From Pristionchus mayeri (taxonomy: Eukaryota; Nematoda; Chromadorea; Rhabditida; Neodiplogasteridae): a stretch of 64,000 nucleotides of DNA. Position numbers and translations under genes: made by a program. The notes beneath the pieces were generated by a model. That model searched no databases and had not been told where the DNA came from. It worked only from the letters and a program-made list of their open reading frames with translations. Of the stretch, positions 1 through 10,660 are shown one piece after another (position 1 is the stretch's first letter; each line of letters opens with the position of its first letter). The stretch is taken from positions 41,076,520 through 41,140,519 of the forward strand of contig BTRK01000006.1 in the NCBI GenBank assembly GCA_036245805.1, given 5' to 3'.

Positions 1-1103
1 CAATACCAGTTTCCCTGGACTCCGAAGTTGGAAGGGGCACCGAATTGCGAAACGTGAGAGAGGAATGGGTTTGGATGAGTGAACTGGTAGGGATTCAAGG
101 GGACAGGGTTGTTGAAGAGCGACGGGGGAGGGGCACCGTATCTGTTGAGAGTGTTCGGGGGGTGGAAGGATGGATGCATGTTATGAGGGGGAATCGGGTT
201 GGGGCGTGTATTCTGCGTTCGAGCGCCACGATCAGTCATGGAGGAGAAAACTGAGTCGCGCCTGCTTTTCGTCCTATTCCGAGGTTGGTCTCCGTTGTTC
301 GAGGGGCGGGTCATGATATGGGGTCGGGGTACGATGGGTCGTGAGGAAGTGAGAGGCTCTGGACCGTTTCTCCCGCATCCACGACCAGGAATCTTGCGTC
401 TTGGATCCTCCCTGTCAGCGTAGGAAGGACGGATGTACACTTCCTTGAAGCGTGGATCGCCGGCCACTCGATTGGCATTCTTCACAAGGAGAGTCGCGTG
501 TTTGCGCGTCGGGAGGACAACCTTCGTGAGTCGGCAATGGGGGGAATGGATGTCGGATGGGGGCATCCTGTAGACAGCAACAGGTAGGCAGGGGATTCCA
601 GCGAGAGCAGTTAGTGAGACCACCTGATGGAAGTCCCTGTAGACCTGCTTCTCAGGACTGAGAGAGTGATCGAGGGGGAGACGAGCGATAACTACACTTC
701 TTTCCAGGTCTGAAGGTGTCTCAGGGGAGGGAGGGATGAAGGGCGTGGGGTCGGTCTGGGTCGCTATGGGCATGACGGGCACGGAACGGGTACTGTCATT
801 CATGGGGGAGACTTCATCGACAGTGAGGGTCTCTACGGGTACGTGGAGGGGGGAGGAGGGGGAGAGACGCGTCTCCAGCTCACGTATCCTCTTCTCGAGA
901 TTGCGCGAGTACTGCTTCTCCTGCTGGATGGTGTAGTGCATGCCAATGCAGAATGCGGAGAGCTGCTCGAGGGAGGTGAAGGCGACTGCCTCATCCATTC
1001 CGGATCCGGCATGTCTCTTGGGAGGGCGTGGTACAGTTTTGTCGTGTGTCGTGCCTGATGATGAGGGAGAGCCAGGACGAGAAAAGCTTCTTAGGAATTC
1101 CAT
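1..1103 (-). CDS. uncharacterised protein with coiled coil and RRM-like segment (partial, 3' end beyond window)
   Basis: Reading the minus strand from an ATG at 1103 gives a stop-free frame of about 367 codons that runs off the left edge. The N-terminal part is Ser/Pro-rich. A short predicted coiled coil follows (region around 970-860, rich in Glu/Lys/Arg/Leu). A block at about 700-420 then reads like a compact alpha/beta domain: a 'RSVVIARLP' strand, 'YRDFHQVVSLTALAGI', 'VAVYRMPP', 'RLTKVVLPTRKHATLLVKNA' and 'FKEVYIRPSY'. This order resembles the RRM-like segment of nematode proteins of the LINE ORF1 type; that is recalled resemblance, not a search result. The remainder (420-1) is Pro/Asn/Arg-rich and low complexity. 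The start is uncertain: an in-frame extension exists upstream to a possible 3' splice site near 1156, whose phase matches the exon ending at 1532, so this may be the 3' part of the gene at 1532-2177. Confidence 0.55.
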   Translation of the reverse strand, partial: MEFLRSFSRPGSPSSSGTTHDKTVPRPPKRHAGSGMDEAVAFTSLEQLSAFCIGMHYTIQQEKQYSRNLEKRIRELETRLSPSSPLHVPVETLTVDEVSPMNDSTRSVPVMPIATQTDPTPFIPPSPETPSDLERSVVIARLPLDHSLSPEKQVYRDFHQVVSLTALAGIPCLPVAVYRMPPSDIHSPHCRLTKVVLPTRKHATLLVKNANRVAGDPRFKEVYIRPSYADREDPRRKIPGRGCGRNGPEPLTSSRPIVPRPHIMTRPSNNGDQPRNRTKSRRDSVFSSMTDRGARTQNTRPNPIPPHNMHPSFHPPNTLNRYGAPPPSLFNNPVPLNPYQFTHPNPFLSHVSQFGAPSNFGVQGNWY

Positions 1104-1531
1104 CTCACCGTGATGGGTACCGATTCGGGAAAGGGCACAGTCGGTACTCTGTGCAGTCTTGATTCCTCACGAGGAGAAGGGAAGAGGTCGAGGCGAGAGA
1201 GCACGCGAATACGAGAGAGCGAGAGAGAGAGGTCAGAGTCACCTCTCTTTATGAGGGAAGAGGGGTCGAAGAGGGGTCCATAGTTTCCTATTTTAGCCAA
1301 TACGAATCAGCGCTTTAAGAAAGTAAGGTATGCTGCTCCCGTACGATAGTAAAGAATTTATGATAAAAATTTAAGGAATGTGCCCTGGACTGAGGTTAAT
1401 TACAGCCTCCTCTCGATAGATTTCGCGGCAATCCGTTAATTTCGAGTCAAACAATCTTTGATATAGTGCAGACACCGGATAGTAGTTGATAAGCGCGAGT
1501 AATGGAGCCGGATGAAAGAAGGGGGACTCAC

Positions 1532-2177
1532 GAGCATCTCGAGTGCCTTCTCCTTCTCATCCTGCAGCAGAGGCTCGAAGTAGCAGCCGATGTACGATTG
1601 AGTGAGCAGCTGAACGTGCTGCAAAGTCTCTCCATCTCTCTCGGAAAGGTATGCACTCAAAAGTGATCTAGTATTCAGGAAGATGTGATCCTTCCATAGA
1701 CGCGGACAAAAGATATTTAAAAAATCTTTAATTCACAAAAACTCGGACCTGTTCCAACTGCGCCTTCAGTTGCCGTCGATGGTCGTTCGTTAAAATCTGC
1801 TCTACCGCGCCCGCACTTGCCACCCCCTCTAGAGACGCCCGTGGAGTGGGAGGACGCACTTCCACTGAAATCGTCTCATTGATATTTCCTGTGCAGATTC
1901 TAAACCCATCTTTCACTACAAAGAAAGACCACTAAACTGACCAACAGATCCCGGCATCGCTGGCTCTGCTTCTCCTTGAGGCGCTCCTGGATGAATACCG
2001 CTATGCTAATGCCAACTTGGGAATCGAATAACAGAGATGCTAACTGCTACATGAAACTACTACTATGATGTATTAGTGAAACTGACGAGGAATCGTGCAG
2101 CAACCGTCCTCGTTTTGAGAAGAGTGTTGAGAAATTGCCAATGGTGGTTTAGATGATTCATCGCCATCCGCACCCAT
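1532..2177 (-). CDS. uncharacterised gene, 4 phase-consistent exons
   Basis: Exons on the minus strand: 2177-2087, 2039-1946, 1899-1749, 1690-1532. All junctions are GT-AG and keep phase. They give a 164-residue stretch starting MGADGDESSKPP. No known family is recognised. It has a charged 'QERLKEKQSQRCRD' helix, a Pro-rich linker, a 'HRRQLKAQLEQ' helix, and a last exon with 'SAYLSERDGETLQHVQLL' and 'YFEPLLQDEKEKALEML'. The final donor at 1531 (GTGAGT) shows the gene continues. The downstream exon is either a short stop-bearing exon near 1300 or, more attractively, the long open frame at 1156-1, which has the right phase. The ATG lies next to a TTGCAG acceptor, so the start could be trans-spliced or an upstream exon could exist. 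Confidence 0.5.
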
Positions 2178-2703
2178 ACTCGCGATCTGCAACATAAATG
2201 GCAAATACAAATAAATAATAAAGCTAAAAAAGCTAAGAGAAAACACAAAAGACTAAAATTGATTAAGCCTAAATTATTAATCTGACTAACCGAACTCGCG
2301 TGTGGCTACCGTATGAACCTGCTGACTTTCACAATATCTCGCCTTCGTGTTCGCACTCGATATATAAAATTTAAATATCGATTTTGTTGATTATTTCGAT
2401 ATTATCGCATCAATAGACGCGTTATATCGTTCAGTCGGTGAATTATTGCATTGCCATTAATTTGCGACACTCAAATTTACTGAAGGCGAACTAGTTGTCT
2501 GTTCAAGCTCAACCCGAAGTTACTTTCTATTTTCATAATGGTCGGGCTTTTATTATCGTTTCGCTCGCTATTCTTTTCTCAAAACGGTCCTCTGATGACA
2601 AGGAAGGTGCCGAGTGAAATATCATGCTACGCTTATTGTTAGTACTCTGCCAAATACTTTGCTTCTTATCATAATCGATCAATACCGGATCATTCGTTGC
2701 CTC

Positions 2704-3047
2704 TAGAGTGTCGAAAACAAACGACTAGTTGATTCTTTTTCAATCGACTAGTTGTTTTGATTAAATTGAAAGCTATTTGAATACACACGATTATTCAAAA
2801 ACAACTAGTCGATAACGAATCAACTAGTTGTTTACGAGTTGTGTACAATACAATTTTCATAGTTCACTTGAAACATATCACTCTACGAGTTCTCAACAGA
2901 TCTGTTTTCGTCCTATCATTTCACTATTTGGCCGCTTATCGACTAGCTGGAATGAGAGGGCGAGGATAGTCGATGAATAAACAACTAGTTGTTTACAATC
3001 CTACTCAACTAGTCGATAGTCGATAAATAATTGTTTTCGACACTCTA
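2704..3047. mobile_element. MITE with TAGAGTGTCGAAAACAA terminal inverted repeats
   Basis: TAGAGTGTCGAAAACAA at 2704-2720 is mirrored by TTGTTTTCGACACTCTA at 3031-3047. The interior carries repeated self-complementary CAACTAGTTG / CGACTAGTTG motifs in both orientations (around 2722-2750, 2801-2830, 2983-3010). It is flanked by CTC on both sides, or alternatively by TA. It has no ORF. Confidence 0.7.
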
Positions 3048-3235
3048 CTCGTAACACAGGAATACTTTTGATATTCTCTTAAACTATCTCGCAAAACCCA
3101 TCTTCGGCGGGTCTGGTCATTCCTTGGTTCGCTATTTCATAATCGAGACTTGTTTACACTTGCTTACTTTCACTTACTGCCAAGGATGTTTCATGCTCTG
3201 TTCAGAAGCAGCGTCTTGTATACAGTAATATATGT

Positions 3236-3250
3236 ATTTTTGTTTGCAGG
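3236..3250 (+). promoter_or_regulatory. probable spliced-leader trans-splice acceptor of cul-1
   Basis: A pyrimidine/T-rich tract ending TTTGCAG lies immediately before G-ATG of cul-1, with no plausible upstream coding exon. Nematode genes commonly receive SL1 at such a site. It could also be the 3' end of a 5'-UTR cis intron. Confidence 0.55.
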
Positions 3251-6200
3251 ATGGCTCAGCAGAGAAGGAGAAACTCGGCCTTCGATGATATATGGCAGCA
3301 ATTGGAGGGGGGACTGGGACACATCTACAGAAAGGAGCCCATGGTGCCCACCATGTACATGGGTCTGTACACGTCAGTTTGTCGTAATGTTGGATTGATT
3401 TCTGCAGTTGAGGAGCAAGGCTCTGCCTCGTCCAAAGCCCGTCCAAAACCCATGCAGTTCCCTTCTTGTATACGATATCCATCGTTCAGACACGTCTACA
3501 ACTTCTGCACTACAGTCTCTCCCTTGACAGGAACGCCCATTCTGCCCGCGAGAAATCTCATCAGGGTAAATATGAAGGTGCATGTTGGAAACTGGCTGTG
3601 GCTTTGGAGTAAACCTATCCGTTGGTCTGTATTAGTGCTATTGAACGGTACGTTGCAGATGACTGTGCAGAAGGAGACGACGGACTTCGTCGGCACCGAG
3701 CTATACAACAACCTCGCGGCGTTCATCAAGGATCACGTCGAGGTCATCCTCAAGGTGAGATTGGTGATCGGCCTCTGGATGGGAGTCCATCCCACGAGAC
3801 CAGATTGGAGCCACCTGCTCAGGTCACTGAAGGATGATGATAATATACGCGTTGTTTGCCCAGTTCCTTGCTCTTGCAGGAGTCCAAAAGGCGTAGTGGA
3901 GAGGAACAGCTCAAGTACTTCACCGTGCAGTGGGACTTGTTCAGATTCTGCTCAAAGGTCAGGGCAATATCTTATGTATTTTTTTTATTTTCGTTTATTT
4001 GAATAAATATTTTTAATGGTAGTACATGTCCTATCCTAAGACGAATTTCAGGTGGTGAATGGCATTTTCGCCTATCTCAATCGCCATTGGATCAAGAGAG
4101 AACTCGAGAATGGCAATAATAGCATTTACGAGATTTACACGGTAGTATATTTTTATATATATTATTGATGTTTTTAAAAAAATGTTATAATTATATTAAA
4201 ACTAGGTAATTTAAGCTGGCTCTGGTGACTTGGAAGAAGACGATGTGGGAGCACATGGCGTCGAACATCACGACGGGTGTGCTGGAGCTGATCGAGAGGG
4301 AGAGACACGGCATCGCCATCACTTCTTCCCTCATCAAGGGAGTGCTCGACTGCTTGGGTACGACCTACGCCCTTGAGATGCCTGTTCGGGTCACCGTCTT
4401 TTTTGTGTGCAAAATTCGCCGTTAGTCGTTGCGGCCCACTGCAAGAAATATAGGACACTCAACATTTCGCACACTCCCTCTAGCTGCTAGAGACTCTAAA
4501 GGACCGTATTATCTAATCTCGAGTTCTCGACCGTTCTCCTCTTTAGCCTCAATTAGAATTCGAGAAACGGTATCACCGTACCTTCATGCTATGCACTAGA
4601 GTTGGCAATACGAGAGGAGGTTACGAGCTCGGTACGCCTCCCCCTCCTCGGATTCCGAACTAAGAATAGGGGGAGGATAACGAGCTCGTAACCTCCCCTC
4701 GTATTGCCAACCCTGCACTCATGGTACTCATCCAGAGAAAGTGGAATACAGAGACGTAGACCCGATTTTCGAACTCTAGCCTCGACCGGTGGGACGAACT
4801 TGTCCACTATTTGCCCTTTCCAGTCGAACTCGGAATCGATGAGGTGGCTGAGCAGGGCAGTTCCACGAGTACCAATTCTGTCGACCCCAAGCTTCGATTC
4901 TACAAGTGAGTGCATTCGATCTCCAATGGATAACTAGGAGCAGTGGACTGGTTAAAATAACTTCTGCCGATTGCACCGCACACATTTCGGCTGATCGAGA
5001 AAAAAACACATGAAATCATGCAAGACCAGATGTAATTCAAATGGTATGACGTCACAGATCAGGATACTTCGTGTTTAAATTGCTTTTTGGCTGGAAGAGC
5101 GGCGTTGTTTGCAGGAAGATGTTCGAGGAGAAGTTCATCGCCGACTCGAGCAACTTCTACATCGCCGAGGCGGCCTCCTTCCTGCAGGGCAACCCCACCA
5201 CCGAGTACATGAAGAAGGTACGGTGCTCCATACCTCCTTCCTCCTTTCTCCATTCCTCCTCTCTTCTTATCCCTTCCATTCTCCTTCTCCTCTATTCGTC
5301 TTTCAATCTTCCTGTATCTTCTCTTCTCCTCTCCTCCCACATCCTCTCCATTCCAGGTGGAGCGTCGACTGAATGAGGAGAAGGAGCGGTGCGAGAGGTA
5401 CCTCGATCGGTCGACTCTCGATCCACTCACTCGCAAGTGCGAGGAGGTCAGTCAACCATCGCTCAAAGTGAACAAGGGGGTGTCGGGATATTTCAAGTCG
5501 AGATCATTCGGCGTTTGGGAAATGTTGCAGAACTGTATTATGGGGTCACTGTTCACTGGTTCTTTTTTCGTTGGTCAAGCCACCACCTTACTTCCCGTCG
5601 TGCTCGTGCTACTGCGTATACCGAAGACATTTGCAGGTGATGATCACCTCCCAGCTGGAACTCATCCAGAACGAGTTCTGCTCGCTGTTGGAAGATCGAC
5701 GAGATGAGGTAGGAGGGGGTCGAGTGATCCACTCGATGACGTCATCGACGATTGATTGATAATACGACGTTGTTGAGGACCTCGGCCGTATGTACGGGTT
5801 GTGCGAGCGAGTGGAGGGAGGTCTGGATGAGCTGAGGAAGGGACTGGCGACGCACGTCCAGACACAGGGACTGAATGCACTCGAGAAGGTCAAGGAGCAG
5901 GCCACCAATGTGAGTGATGGGCTATTCATCAGTCTAGTTGGGGCAGCATCTTCGTAATGAGGCTGATTAGGATTCTACCGAGAACTCGAAATCTATAACA
6001 GTCTGTGTGTCTAGGAGAATTTACACTATTTTGATTGATTAGTTTGTTGGTTGTTTACTTGTCGATGCATTGGTTGCAGGATCCGAAGACGTTCGTGCAC
6101 ACGGTGCTGGAGGTGCACACTCGCTACTCGGAGCTGGTGCACGGGGCATTCCAGAACGAGAGCGGATTCGTAGGCGCCCTCGATAAGGCTGCCGCATTAT

Positions 6201-9200
6201 TCATCAACAGGCGAGCTATTCGCCAGTCTTTATTCCAACCAGTCACCGTGTGATGATAGGTATGGCTTACTAGCGCCTAATGCGATGCCAGTCGTCAGAC
6301 AATTCGCACTTCCTGATCAAACTAGAGATGGAAATGTGTTTGAATGGATATAATGGGTGGTGCAGGAACTGCATCACTCACACGGAGGGGTCGCATGTAG
6401 TGAGCAGCACGAAGGGCCCCGAGATGCTCGCCAGATACGTCGACTCCATCCTCAGGAAGAGTGGATCACGCAACAGTGAAGATGCGGAGATGGAGGAACT
6501 GCTCAATCGAGTTGTATGTTACCTATCCATATGGAACCACTTTAGGGTAGTAAATGGAAATAGCAATAAAAAGTAGGTTGGACCACAACCCAGGGAAGGA
6601 ACTTTATGTATGTCATTCTCGTCCGCTCTTTACAGATGACGATCTTCAAGTACATCGAGGACAAGGACATCTTCCAGAGATTCTACACGAAGAAGTTCGC
6701 CAACCGACTGGTCGGATCCCTCTCTGCATCGGATGAAGCGGAGCAGAGCATGATCGCCAAGATGAAGCAGGTGAGGGAGAGAGAGAGGGGGGGGGGCAAC
6801 TAGTGGGCATCTGCAATGCTTGCATTTGCAGTCGTGTGGCTACGAGTACACGAGCAAGATGCAGAGAATGTTCACCGACGCTGCCCTCTCCAGAGTAAGC
6901 CCCTTTCTTTACTTGGACCCGTCTAATAACTAGAGGGCAACCACACTAGTTACTTACAAATGATTACCAAGTATTTCCCTGCAGGAGATAACTGAGCGTT
7001 TCCGCGAGAAGTGTGCGAATAGCAGAAAGTCGCTCGGTTGCGACTTCAACATGATGGTGCTGGGAGCGAATTCGTGGCCGAGCCTCGGATCCAGTCTCTC
7101 CCTCAGCCTCCCCTATGTCAGTTTATTGCACAAGGGAATACTTTAAATCCAAAGAGATGAGAGAAGATCAATTGTTGCCCTAGGCTTCGAGTACTACCTT
7201 GGCAGATGTTTCCTGATGAGATGTACTAGTGGCAAGAATGTGTAAATGAGGTGCTCTGGGAAAATGACTGGAATATACATTTGAGATGCTATTTAATTGT
7301 GTAGTGAGTTGTGCGTTCAGAAGCTGTCGACGTGCGTCTCCGAGTTCACCTCCTACTACGGTGAGATCCACCAGGGAAGGAAGCTGACGTGGATCTACTC
7401 CCACTCGAAGGGAGAAGTCGTCACCTACGGATTCGCAAAGAAGTACACCTTCGTCGTGAGTGAAGGGGGCACTTGTCATTGGCCAGATAGGGGGAAATTG
7501 GCTCTCCGGACTGGGCGAACCTAGGGTGCAATGAAAGTGGCAAGAAAGAGAGGTAGTGATTGCAGGCGATGACTCCTCAAGTGGCGATCCTCCTCCTCTT
7601 CAACGATACGACGACGATGAGTGTGGAGACGATGGTGGAGGCACTCAATATAAAGAAGGAGTACCTCATCTCCCAACTACACGCACTCATCAAGGTGAAC
7701 AGAGGGAGAGAAGAAGAGGAAATAGTAGAGGAGCACGAACCGACTTGAGTGTTCGAAATGTTGTCACAAGTAAAATAGGAAAACGAAGGAGTGAATTGAG
7801 GGGGACGTCCTCAAGGTGGAGGGAGGAGAGACGAATATCGATGAGAACACGAAGCTGCTCCTCAATCTGGAGTTCACGAACAAGAAGATGAAGGTGAGCA
7901 GAGAGGAGGGGAAGGAGGAGGATGATGGGGTGGATGGGGAGAGGCAGTATGGAGAGATGAATCTATATCTATTCAAGGAAGTTCCACACTCGCATCTAAA
8001 TCGGTCGAAAGGGTGTGTGAAATGTGATGAGTGTGTCCCAAACACAGAGCTCAAATGGGCAGAGAGGGGGAGGGGAGAGGGGCAGTCGAGAGATGGATTG
8101 ACAAAGCGAAGAGTGGCCATTGCAGGTGGACCTCACCAAGTTCGTCGCTCGCAGTGAAGTGAAGACGGAGCAGACGGAGGTGCATCGTGGTGTGGAGGAG
8201 GACAGGAAGAATATCATCCAGGTAAGGGGGGAGTGACTAGTGTGGGGATTGAGACTGAGCATTCTCAAGTAATCGATTATTTAGAAAAGAGCGCATGCAT
8301 GATAAAGAATGGGAAAGTGTATAATTAATAGGGTGTCCAATAAGTCTTGTCGCCAATTTTTAAAAATATTTTTCTCCGAAGCCTAATTTCAAATTTATTA
8401 TGTATACGCTGCGTTATACTGACCAACCAGTGTTCTTCGATTTCGGCGCTTGAGATGGGGAGTTGGAGGGAATTTGGATTGATCGCATCATTTTCAATGC
8501 ATGCTATAAAAATTGCCTATAAAAATTCCCTATCCTATAAAGAGATAAAAATGAGTTAATGATGTCCTGTGACTTCGTAGTTGACAAGAAGCTTACTGGA
8601 TACTATCCCGGCCTTCTAAATCGCTGCGTGGCAGTACTACGAAACTCGAGTTTTTCAATGTGTTTTGAAATTTTTTACAGATTTTGACTCTTCCGAATGT
8701 TGCAACCTATTCTAAATAATTTAAAACTAATTATCTTAGTCAATTGAGTTTCAGAAATTAGTTAATATCGTAAATAAAACGAAAAAATGACAAAATCGAA
8801 TATTTTGCTTTTTTCATAATTCTTCTTCATCCTTGCAAGATTAATTTACTTTTGATGCATCATAGTAAAGTACAGTGAGTCCCTCTCCTTCATAATACAT
8901 TAGGGATTGGGAACTTTATCTTGAAAAGGAGAAGAAAATTCCGAAAATGGGGTCGGAAGATGAAAAAAAAACGTTTTGACATATTTCGTCATCACTACGC
9001 AACTTATTCCTTCAATGAACGTTGAAAAAAATTAATCAGAGATAGATGTTTTATATGACATATATCATTAAGAAAATTGCGTTGTAACTTGCTTGGGAAA
9101 GTAAAAAGAAAAAAAACGACAAGACTTGTTGGACACCCTAATATTAATAATTAATAATTCTTAATTTTTAATGAGTATGTTAATTAGTCTTTGTTAAGGC

Positions 9201-9504
9201 GGCGATCGTGCGCACGATGAAGACTCGCAAGTCGATGGCCCACTCCCTGCTCATCGGAGAAGTCATCAACCAGCTCAACTCACGCTTCAAGCCCCAGGTT
9301 AGAGGGAGTATCTTGGGCATTTGGGTAGTGTAGGGAACTGGCTCATTGGAGAGCGGATTGGAAAGAAAGAAATTTTGAAACCAACAATTAGTGAATTGAT
9401 GGTTGTAGGTTCCGATGGTGAAGAAGTGCATCGACATGCTCATCGAGAAGGAGTACATTGCACGTGCAGAGGGACAGAAGGACACTTACGAGTACCTCTC
9501 CTAA
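3251..9504 (+). CDS. cul-1: cullin-1, scaffold of the SCF ubiquitin ligase
   Basis: Exons: 3251-3372, 3490-3565, 3659-3754, 3880-3957, 4052-4141, 4216-4357, 4824-4905, 5115-5217, 5357-5446, 5637-5708, 5778-5909, 6080-6210, 6366-6513, 6636-6770, 6832-6894, 6985-7116, 7309-7455, 7566-7694, 7801-7893, 8126-8221, 9199-9297, 9409-9504. The joined product is about 783 aa, the usual CUL1 length, and collinear with animal CUL1 throughout. The N-terminal cullin repeats bind the Skp1/F-box module (e.g. '[16 protein letters not shown]', 'AYLNRHW', 'NPTTEYMKK'). The cullin homology domain carries '[14 protein letters not shown]' and '[14 protein letters not shown]'. The C-terminal winged helix carries the neddylation lysine in 'IVRTMKTRK' (about Lys727), and the protein ends 'EKDTYEYLS'-like. 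It acts in cytoplasm and nucleus to position the RING protein Rbx1 and E2. Intron 12 uses a GC donor, and intron 20 (8222-9198) holds a transposon. The intact frame argues for a functional gene. Confidence 0.96.
8331..9138. mobile_element. non-autonomous TA-flanked (Tc1/mariner-type) element inside cul-1 intron 20
   Basis: GGGTGTCCAATAAGTCTTGT at 8331 is matched in inverted orientation by ACAAGACTTGTTGGACACCC ending at 9138 (one mismatch). Both ends are flanked by TA. The interior of about 765 bp is AT-rich with no transposase similarity. The GGTGTCC start resembles mariner termini such as the element at 19343. Confidence 0.8.
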
Positions 9505-10660
9505 TCACCCTCCCCCCTTGACTCCCCCCCCCCCTCTATTCTCCTGTCATGTCCTTAGAAGCCCATCTCCTCCATACTAGACTTTGAATCGTAGCCGAAC
9601 CATAGATTGTATAGCATGCATATTCGTCGTTCAGTCGATGAGAGTGAAACGAATGAAAGGGAAGAGGGTGAATTTGCGTGTTATCCAATCGATTGCATTG
9701 TTACGATTCGTCTACCCCATACTTGTCTTTTGCATTCATTCAGATCATCTTTCCTTTATCCTCTCAAGTACTCATTTCGTGCTTCTTGAGTTTTCCAGAA
9801 GTGTTTATGCTGCTGTAAGCAAAGATATATTTATTTGTGAGCAGATTCCTCGTGTATGCATCCAAAACTGAGATTAATTTTTTTTCCTTTTTCTCGCTAA
9901 GGTAGGAAGACCACAACTGAATAGTGTACCACCTTGTATGGCTTCATTCCCGATCCTCATATGTGCATAATCAATAAATGTTAATGGAAGTGAAACACGC
10001 TTATCGTAGATACATTGTGTAGACAGAGGGTTAGACGTAGTGCCGAACCTTACTTCCCTCGTCAGTCCTTCTTGGAGATGTCGAACTTCCTCTGTGATAC
10101 AGGAAGGGCCATGACATGATTTTGCATGAGGAATGAGCAGCAAATTATACCAAGGGAAACCGAATATGGTATGGCTCTGTCATAGAATTGATCATTTCGA
10201 GGGAGAGGGTTTCACAATTCTTATTGATCGTTCGATTGAATAATTCATTTACGATCTGTATCTCTTACGAACATTGGCCTTTTTCACTTCACTCAATTTT
10301 TCCTTTCATACTGTCGACTGACTAATCCTATGACGTATCGTCTCTTCACATCATTTAAAGAATCAAACGAAGGTACAATAATATCGATGTGGTCTCGTTT
10401 GGATTACAAGGACATTCACATGATTGTGTGTCTTAATGAGTGCCAATGCCCCATGGGGGATAAACGACACCACTATACCACTAGGTTGATTGATGTTCGG
10501 CGTATTCCTCAGAGAATATTATTATCATCAGATAGTCGGTCTAATGACTTCCCACTCGTCCAGAACAAGTGGATAGTTAGCAGCTCCGCCTCATCAATTG
10601 ACTTCACATTCTGCATCTTCTACTGGACGTCATCTTCATCAACGCGACGTCATCTGCAGA
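9505..10660. other. intergenic, cul-1 3' region and chemoreceptor upstream region
   Basis: There is no supported gene. The start has C-tracts just after the cul-1 stop. A possible AATAAA-like signal (CAATAAATG) is near 9972. Short open frames here lack splice or family support. Confidence 0.5.

Larger units (their letters stand above)
2178..3250. other. divergent intergenic region with MITE
   Basis: About 1.07 kb separates the divergent minus-strand gene and cul-1. I see no coding evidence. It holds one small inverted-repeat element (2704-3047), AT-rich spacer, and the cul-1 leader with a 3' splice-like site. Confidence 0.6.

Noticed and set aside
45..1058. Plus-strand open frames of 60-75 codons
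   Set aside because: They are antisense shadows of the continuous minus-strand frame at 1-1103, which has sensible protein composition.
3174..3837. Overlapping minus- and plus-strand frames around the cul-1 5' end
   Set aside because: They cross cul-1 exon/intron borders in other frames; cul-1 exons explain the sequence.
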